A stretch of DNA of 26,945 bases, from positions 1 through 26,945 of IMG/VR virus record IMGVR_UViG_3300022910_000011; one strand, given 5' to 3'. A program made the translations under genes and the position numbers. Position 1 is the first letter of the stretch. Every line of letters starts with the position of its first letter. The notes beneath the pieces were generated by a model. It searched no databases. It worked only from the letters and a program-made list of their open reading frames with translations, and was not told where the DNA came from. This DNA is from a virus. Positions 23,350-26,945 of this stretch are shown here, piece by piece.

Positions 23350-25900
23350 GGCTCAGGCCGCAGGCTCGATAGGCGTCATCCACACGCCAGCTCAGCACAA
23401 CTCCCAGGTATTCGGCTCCATCCGGTGCTTCGACAACGGGTGCTTCGGCAAGGGGTACCCCGGGGACGCCGCCTGGTGGCTCTGGCTCCAAGCGTCGATA
23501 GCAGTATCGAAAGAGGCGAAAGGATCGAATCTGTTCGCAGTGGCTCCGGATGTTGTAGCAGACGCCCGGGCCACTGCGGCTCGATCAGCACCGTGGCTCC
23601 AGCCGATCCGCAGCCTCGGTATCCGGGCCGCGTTCGTTGCCCAGGACGGCATGGAGTACGAGCCGGTGGACTGGGACTCGTTCGACGCCCTGTTCATCGG
23701 CGGATCGACAGAGTGGAAGCTGGGCCCGGAGGCCCGGGCGTTCAGCTCCGAGGCCAAGGCGCGCGGCAAGTGGCTCCACATGGGCCGGGTGAACACCTGG
23801 CGGAGGTACGAGATCGCCGAGAGTTTCGGGTGCGACTCGGTGGACGGCACCACCATCCTGTTCGGGCCGTCCAAGAACCTGCCGATCGTCCTCGGCTGGG
23901 GTGTAAGGTCTGTCAAGGAAGTACAGAGCACGACACAACAGGAGGCGCACGTGCCCAGTTTCGCTAGTACGGACGGACCCAAGCAGGCCGTCCCGATCAA
24001 GAACCACCGCTACCAGATCCCCCGGTACCCGATCGACGGCCCGATCATCCAGGCCACGCCCGGTACCGGAATGCTGGTCCCCTGGACCCGCGTCTCTACC
24101 ATCCTCGACACCCACGAGGACAAGGAGGGGATATTCAAGTGGACCAAGCGGCTGGTGGTGAAGGGCCTCGGCGCCCGGGAGGACCTGTACGCGCTGGCCG
24201 CCGCCGCCAGGCTGGAGGACAAGGCGGGCCTGCTGAAGATCGCTGACCAGGCGTTCGACTACGCCAAGGGCCAGGCGTCCTCCAACCTCGGCACCGCTCT
24301 GCATGGCTTCCTGGAGCGGTGGGTGGAGGGTGACAAGGACCTCGTCATCCCCACTCAGTGGAAAGGCGACGTGGCCGCGGTGATGGCGGCGTTCCAGGAC
24401 GCCAACATCCGCCTGCGCCCGGACCTTCAGGAGATGGTCGTCGTCCGGCCCGACCTGAAGGACGGCGACGCCGGCGGTCTGGCCGGACGGCTGGACCTGG
24501 TGGTCGAGATGCTCAACCCCGAGACCGGGGAGTGGGAGCTGATCCTGGCCGACTACAAGACTGGATCGGACCCGTTGCTCTACGGCGCCTGGAAGATCCA
24601 GCAGCAACTCGGTCTGTACGGTACGGCCTGGGCGATCTGGGACGGCACGCACTGGCGGCCGATGCCGACAATCCGCCGGGACAAGATCCTGATGGTCCAC
24701 GTGCTCCCGGGCCAGGCCAGCGTTCAGATTCACATCGGCGACGTCGACCCGGTGGAGCTGGAGGCCGACCTTCAGGCCGCCTATCGGACCCGCCGCCGCC
24801 GCAAGGAGGCCAAGAAAGCCTGGCGTCCGCTGGTCACGGTGGAGGACGGGACGATCGTCGGTCCGCAGTCCGACACCTACGATGGTGATGACTCTACCGT
24901 GGTGACGACGGCGAACACCGAGCCGGGCGACGTCCAGCATCCGACGTTCGCGGTCGGACCAACCAAGCCGATCACCGAGCTGGAGCAGAGCTGGCGTGAC
25001 AGCTCCACACCGGAGCAGGTGGCTCGGGCGGAGGCGACCGTGGCCCGGGTAGCCGCCGAGTCGAACCCGAACCTGGACGGTGACGAGACCGCCGACAATG
25101 GCCACACCCACGCGGCCGAGCTGGCGCCGCTGGCCGGTCCGGGTGAGCGCGGATGCGGCGTCTGCGGCCGGAAGGGCCACCGTCGGGGGTCGCCCAAATG
25201 CCTCGGCGAGGCTGATCCCCGGTTGGTGAGCCGGAACACGGCCATGCGTCTCTCTGGTGAATCCGATGAGGACTACGCCCGAGGTGCGGCGGAGCGTGGC
25301 GAACTGATCGAACGAGAAGCCAACGGTGGCCCGACCGACGCCGGGCACTGCCGGTGCTCGATTCGTTCCGCCGGCTGGAAGGCTCCAGCAGACGGCGTCG
25401 GCCCGTGGGTGTGCGGTGACTGCGGCCTACCGTCCATGATCATTGTGCCGCTGGCGGTGCAGACCGGAGAGCAGACGGCCGAGCCGATTTCCGACGAGGA
25501 TCGGTTCCGCCTGGCGGACGCCGAACGGGCCCAGCGCGAGCAGGACGATCCGCGTAACCACGCGTTCGAGGCAGGCCCGGGATCGTCCGGCATGGTCTGC
25601 ACCCGGATGGTGATGAGGGGCGGGGGTGGCGATGAGTGCGGCGCCACTCCGGCCGCGCACGAGCCATCCGATGAGGAGGTTCTGGCCGCCGAGGCGGAGG
25701 AGCCGGACCCGTTCGACGAGGACGGTTCGGACACCCTGGGAGGTCTTCCTCTCCCGACCTGGATGGACAGAATCAACTACGCCGCCGACAAGGCCGAGCT
25801 CCGGTCGATCCGGGCCGAGGCGATGAAGGTCGGGGAATGGACCCAAGAACTCACTCGGGCCGGCCTGGAGCGCATCAAGGTCCTGGCCCAGCAGAGCTAG
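23309..25900 (+). CDS. DpdA-like DNA transglycosylase reading in frame into a Cas4-like nuclease
   Basis: The open frame covers 863 residues. The first about 198 resemble phage DpdA, a tRNA-guanine transglycosylase relative that swaps guanine in DNA for a 7-deazaguanine: FDNGCFG near 39 (first catalytic Asp), APDVVADA near 78, VAQDG near 110, FIGGSTEWKLG near 129, and GCDSVDGT near 174 (candidate nucleophile Asp). The rest is the nuclease described at 23951. The junction at 23900-23950 has noncoding-like codons, a -10-like element and a perfect ribosome site, so two genes are likely. One base fewer in the GGGG run near 23898-23901 would end DpdA at TAA 23904-23906. Start GTG 23309 is preferred (GGAGG 11 bases upstream); ATG 23318 is possible. 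Confidence 0.6.
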   Translation: MLYMANPSNWRVREAQAAGSIGVIHTPAQHNSQVFGSIRCFDNGCFGKGYPGDAAWWLWLQASIAVSKEAKGSNLFAVAPDVVADARATAARSAPWLQPIRSLGIRAAFVAQDGMEYEPVDWDSFDALFIGGSTEWKLGPEARAFSSEAKARGKWLHMGRVNTWRRYEIAESFGCDSVDGTTILFGPSKNLPIVLGWGVRSVKEVQSTTQQEAHVPSFASTDGPKQAVPIKNHRYQIPRYPIDGPIIQATPGTGMLVPWTRVSTILDTHEDKEGIFKWTKRLVVKGLGAREDLYALAAAARLEDKAGLLKIADQAFDYAKGQASSNLGTALHGFLERWVEGDKDLVIPTQWKGDVAAVMAAFQDANIRLRPDLQEMVVVRPDLKDGDAGGLAGRLDLVVEMLNPETGEWELILADYKTGSDPLLYGAWKIQQQLGLYGTAWAIWDGTHWRPMPTIRRDKILMVHVLPGQASVQIHIGDVDPVELEADLQAAYRTRRRRKEAKKAWRPLVTVEDGTIVGPQSDTYDGDDSTVVTTANTEPGDVQHPTFAVGPTKPITELEQSWRDSSTPEQVARAEATVARVAAESNPNLDGDETADNGHTHAAELAPLAGPGERGCGVCGRKGHRRGSPKCLGEADPRLVSRNTAMRLSGESDEDYARGAAERGELIEREANGGPTDAGHCRCSIRSAGWKAPADGVGPWVCGDCGLPSMIIVPLAVQTGEQTAEPISDEDRFRLADAERAQREQDDPRNHAFEAGPGSSGMVCTRMVMRGGGGDECGATPAAHEPSDEEVLAAEAEEPDPFDEDGSDTLGGLPLPTWMDRINYAADKAELRSIRAEAMKVGEWTQELTRAGLERIKVLAQQS
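23904..23950 (+). promoter_or_regulatory. -10-like element and ribosome site before the nuclease
   Basis: TAAGGT at 23904-23909, preceded by GTG as in the element at 22758, then AGGAGG at 23940-23945 five bases before GTG 23951. Codons in this stretch (GTA, AGG, TCT, GAA, ACA, CAA) are unlike those of the flanking genes, as expected for an intergenic region. Confidence 0.45.
23951..25900 (+). CDS. Cas4/RecB-like exonuclease with zinc-binding tail
   Basis: Reading from the GTG at 23951 gives 649 residues. The PD-(D/E)xK core shows GTALHGFLERW near 114-124 (His), GRLDLVV near 179-185 (Asp), LADYKTGS near 200-207 (Asp and Lys) and QLGLYG near 219-224, the ordered set of RecB/Cas4-type exonucleases. 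The C-terminal part carries cysteine groups CGVCGRKGHRRGSPKC near 401-416, HCRC with CGDC near 466-492 and a third Cys/His group near 549-563, probably zinc sites; Cas4 proteins usually hold an iron-sulphur cluster instead. It likely processes DNA ends for recombination with the helicase. A phage Cas4-like protein alone does not imply CRISPR. Confidence 0.75.
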   Translation: MPSFASTDGPKQAVPIKNHRYQIPRYPIDGPIIQATPGTGMLVPWTRVSTILDTHEDKEGIFKWTKRLVVKGLGAREDLYALAAAARLEDKAGLLKIADQAFDYAKGQASSNLGTALHGFLERWVEGDKDLVIPTQWKGDVAAVMAAFQDANIRLRPDLQEMVVVRPDLKDGDAGGLAGRLDLVVEMLNPETGEWELILADYKTGSDPLLYGAWKIQQQLGLYGTAWAIWDGTHWRPMPTIRRDKILMVHVLPGQASVQIHIGDVDPVELEADLQAAYRTRRRRKEAKKAWRPLVTVEDGTIVGPQSDTYDGDDSTVVTTANTEPGDVQHPTFAVGPTKPITELEQSWRDSSTPEQVARAEATVARVAAESNPNLDGDETADNGHTHAAELAPLAGPGERGCGVCGRKGHRRGSPKCLGEADPRLVSRNTAMRLSGESDEDYARGAAERGELIEREANGGPTDAGHCRCSIRSAGWKAPADGVGPWVCGDCGLPSMIIVPLAVQTGEQTAEPISDEDRFRLADAERAQREQDDPRNHAFEAGPGSSGMVCTRMVMRGGGGDECGATPAAHEPSDEEVLAAEAEEPDPFDEDGSDTLGGLPLPTWMDRINYAADKAELRSIRAEAMKVGEWTQELTRAGLERIKVLAQQS

Positions 25901-25919
25901 ACAGGGTGCTCAACCCTGT
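25901..25919 (+). terminator. Palindromic hairpin after the nuclease gene
   Basis: ACAGGGT (25901-25907) pairs with ACCCTGT (25913-25919) around a 5-base loop, just after the TAG stop. No U-tract, so terminator or operator. On the minus strand its central TTGAGCA is shared with the palindrome at 13083-13097. Confidence 0.4.
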
Positions 25920-25931
25920 GTAGAGTTGCAC

Positions 25932-25961
25932 TTGTCAGCAGGGAACGGGTCACGGTAGGAC
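25932..25961 (+). promoter_or_regulatory. Possible promoter for the structured RNA region
   Basis: TTGTCA at 25932-25937, an 18-base spacer and TAGGAC at 25956-25961. It would transcribe the tRNA-like elements and perhaps the last gene. The -10 lacks the usual final T. Confidence 0.35.
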
Positions 25962-26031
25962 AACTCCGCTGGAGCTACTGACTCGGGACAGGTTGACACG
26001 GTAAAAGCCCGGTGAGTGCACCACCGGAGCC

Positions 26032-26095
26032 GATCTCGATACTGCTGGTGCCGCCCCTGGAACATCGGGCTGGAGGTTCAATTCCTCCCGGGATC
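26032..26095 (+). ncRNA. tRNA-like element with shortened D region
   Basis: GATCTCG (26032-26038) pairs with CGGGATC (26089-26095) as a 7-bp acceptor-like stem with one G-U pair. GGAGG-TTCAATT-CCTCC (26072-26088) is a good T-arm with a T-loop-like sequence. The middle 33 bases are 7-8 too few for a standard tRNA. The anticodon stem would be GCCC/GGGC with a large loop. Likely a decayed tRNA or a tRNA-like RNA. Confidence 0.35.
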
Positions 26096-26162
26096 ACGAT
26101 CGGTACGTATCGCGGAAGCAAGGCGGGCCCTCGGCTTGCTGGACCGGGAAAGGTGCCGAGGT

Positions 26163-26231
26163 TCTCCGATAGCTCAACTGGTGAGCTTGACCTGGTGATC
26201 AGGTGGTGCGGGTTCGAATCCCGCTCGGAGA
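26163..26231 (+). tRNA. tRNA-like gene with aberrant anticodon arm
   Basis: TCTCCGA and TCGGAGA make a perfect 7-bp acceptor stem. The D-arm is GCTC/GAGC, and GCGGG-TTCGAAT-CCCGC is a perfect T-arm. Only 21 bases separate the D-stem and T-stem instead of 22-23. The best anticodon fold is a stem ACCTG/CAGGT with a 5-base loop; opening it to seven bases gives GGTGATC, which lacks the conserved U33. I therefore assign no amino acid. CCA is not encoded. Probably a nonfunctional or specialised tRNA. Confidence 0.55.
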
Positions 26232-26235
26232 GCGA

Positions 26236-26283
26236 CGGACGGCACGCCGTGACTGGCACCGGGAGACCGGCGGCCGTCCGCCA
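26236..26283 (+). ncRNA. Structured RNA ending in GCCA
   Basis: CGGACGGC (26236-26243) pairs with GCCGTCCG (26273-26280) and is followed by CCA. Inside, CCGG-GAGA-CCGG (26259-26270) is a GNRA-type hairpin. It begins 4 bases after the tRNA-like gene. It looks like an acceptor-stem mimic but has no T-arm. Could also be a plain processing or terminator structure. Confidence 0.3.
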
Positions 26284-26302
26284 GATGTTGATCGGTCCAG
26301 GG

Positions 26303-26322
26303 CCCCGGAGTCATGACCGGGG
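26303..26322 (+). terminator. Hairpin CCCCGG/CCGGGG, possible terminator
   Basis: A 6-bp GC stem with an 8-base loop that contains TCATGA, followed by a GT-rich stretch. It may terminate the RNA region. The loop has T followed by CAT, as an anticodon loop would, but no matching acceptor or T-arm could be found around it. Confidence 0.35.
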
Positions 26323-26423
26323 TGGTGTTGTCCAAGCCTGGGAGAGCAGTACGAGGTAGCCTGCTCACCGTACGATCGACCCGCACGACGATCCCCGATC
26401 CCAGATCTACGAGAGAGATTCAG

Positions 26424-26945
26424 ATGCCGAATTTCGGAAGCACCGGCACCAAGAACACCACCACGGTTCCCAAGCTCGGCTCCACCGGTGGTGGAGCCTT
26501 CATCAAGCCGGCCAACCTGGTCGGATGCCTGGTCATCATCGACCCGGTGCACGTCGACCGGATCGAGGCGTACGTCCCCAAGGGCCAGGAGAAGGCCAAG
26601 GACGCCGGCCTGAAAGACCGCATGGTGGCCGACGTCGTCTCGCTGGCCGGGAACGTCAAGGGCGAGTATCCGGGCGTCTGGTGGACCCAGTCGCTCCTGG
26701 TCCGTGAGGGCAAGCGCATCCTCAACATCACGGACCAGACGCGCGAGCACTCCGAGGAGGTCCGCAAGACGGGCAACATGGAGGCGTATGTCCCGGACGG
26801 GCCCAAGCTGGACGAGGTCCTGGCCGGCCGCTTGCTCCGCAAGCCCAAGAAGGACTTCCTGGACGTCTTCCCCACGCCGGCCGCGCTGGAGGAGGCGTTC
26901 GCCAAGAACGCCAAGATGGTCCCGAACAACTCCTACACCTGGACC
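26424..26945 (+). CDS. Incomplete gene, possible single-strand DNA-binding protein
   Basis: 174 codons are visible and the frame stays open at the window edge. Start at ATG 26424, 6 bases after GAGAGAG. The N-terminal 25 residues are Gly/Thr-rich and probably disordered. Then come strands LVGCLVIIDPVHVDRIEAYV, VADVVSLAG and WWTQSLLVREG, arranged like the OB-fold of single-strand DNA-binding proteins in actinophages. The position after helicase and exonuclease fits a replication or recombination role. I cannot confirm the family from these residues alone. Confidence 0.6.
   Translation, partial: MPNFGSTGTKNTTTVPKLGSTGGGAFIKPANLVGCLVIIDPVHVDRIEAYVPKGQEKAKDAGLKDRMVADVVSLAGNVKGEYPGVWWTQSLLVREGKRILNITDQTREHSEEVRKTGNMEAYVPDGPKLDEVLAGRLLRKPKKDFLDVFPTPAALEEAFAKNAKMVPNNSYTWT

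Larger units (their letters stand above)
25901..26423 (+). other. Gene-free region rich in RNA structure, 523 bp
   Basis: No convincing protein gene occurs here. The stretch holds the hairpin after the nuclease, a possible promoter, two tRNA-like elements, a GCCA-ended structure and a terminator-like hairpin, each listed separately. The part between 26096 and 26162 has a 7-bp stem CCTCGGC/GCCGAGG with a 19-base loop. Open frames across it are poor and antisense to the structures. Confidence 0.6.

Noticed and set aside
23585-25348. 587-codon minus-strand frame opposite DpdA and the nuclease
   Set aside because: No recognisable domain or ribosome site; the plus strand carries ordered catalytic motifs.
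23951-25900. Cas4-like protein as evidence of a CRISPR system
   Set aside because: There are no other cas genes and no repeat-spacer array; Cas4-like exonucleases are common in phages on their own.
25993-25998. Perfect TTGACA -35 hexamer
   Set aside because: No -10-like hexamer at 16-19 bases; the nearest candidate is about twice that distance.

Overview
The window is a piece of the genome of a tailed double-stranded DNA phage (siphovirus type), or a prophage, of a GC-rich actinobacterium. It shows GC-rich codon use, many GTG starts, tightly overlapping genes (ATGA, GTGA and TGATG junctions), a complete HK97-type head module, and a replication set of family A DNA polymerase, D5-like primase-helicase, SF2 helicase and Cas4/RecB-like exonuclease. 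I see no integrase, attachment site or lysis gene. A Streptomyces-like host is a guess from overall style, not something the sequence proves.

Layout. Positions 1-19837 are coded entirely on the minus strand and 19967-26945 on the plus strand. A 129-bp divergent promoter region (19838-19966) separates the two arms. Reading the minus arm in transcription order: a small HTH/excisionase-like protein with its own UUCG-type terminator; D5 primase-helicase; DNA polymerase I; two endonuclease VII-like HNH proteins; a small beta-rich protein; a UUCG terminator; an HTH protein; the probable small terminase; six tiny overlapping genes, five of them zinc-finger or zinc-ribbon microproteins; large terminase; portal; MuF-like head protein with a C-terminal ADP-ribosyltransferase; scaffold; a small protein; major capsid; a conserved unknown; head-tail connectors; a set of Ig-like, beta-helix and lectin-like decoration proteins; a repeat protein running in frame into a tail-terminator-like domain; and the start of one more gene.

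The plus arm holds a chain of small overlapping early genes, an SF2 helicase, a VUT/YhhQ-type 7-deazaguanine-precursor transporter, a short DpdA-like transglycosylase and a Cas4-like exonuclease with zinc-binding tail segments. A 520-bp region rich in structured, tRNA-like RNA follows, then an incomplete gene that may encode an OB-fold single-strand DNA-binding protein.

How it fits together. The replication genes copy the genome. The transporter plus DpdA pair suggests guanine-to-7-deazaguanine replacement in phage DNA, built on imported preQ0/preQ1, as protection from restriction. The endonuclease VII proteins, Cas4-like nuclease and terminase process DNA for packaging. Most notable to me are the DNA-modification pair, the zinc microprotein array between the terminase genes, the toxin-like ADP-ribosyltransferase on the MuF protein, two open frames that run through what look like gene boundaries, and the degenerate tRNA-like RNA cluster.
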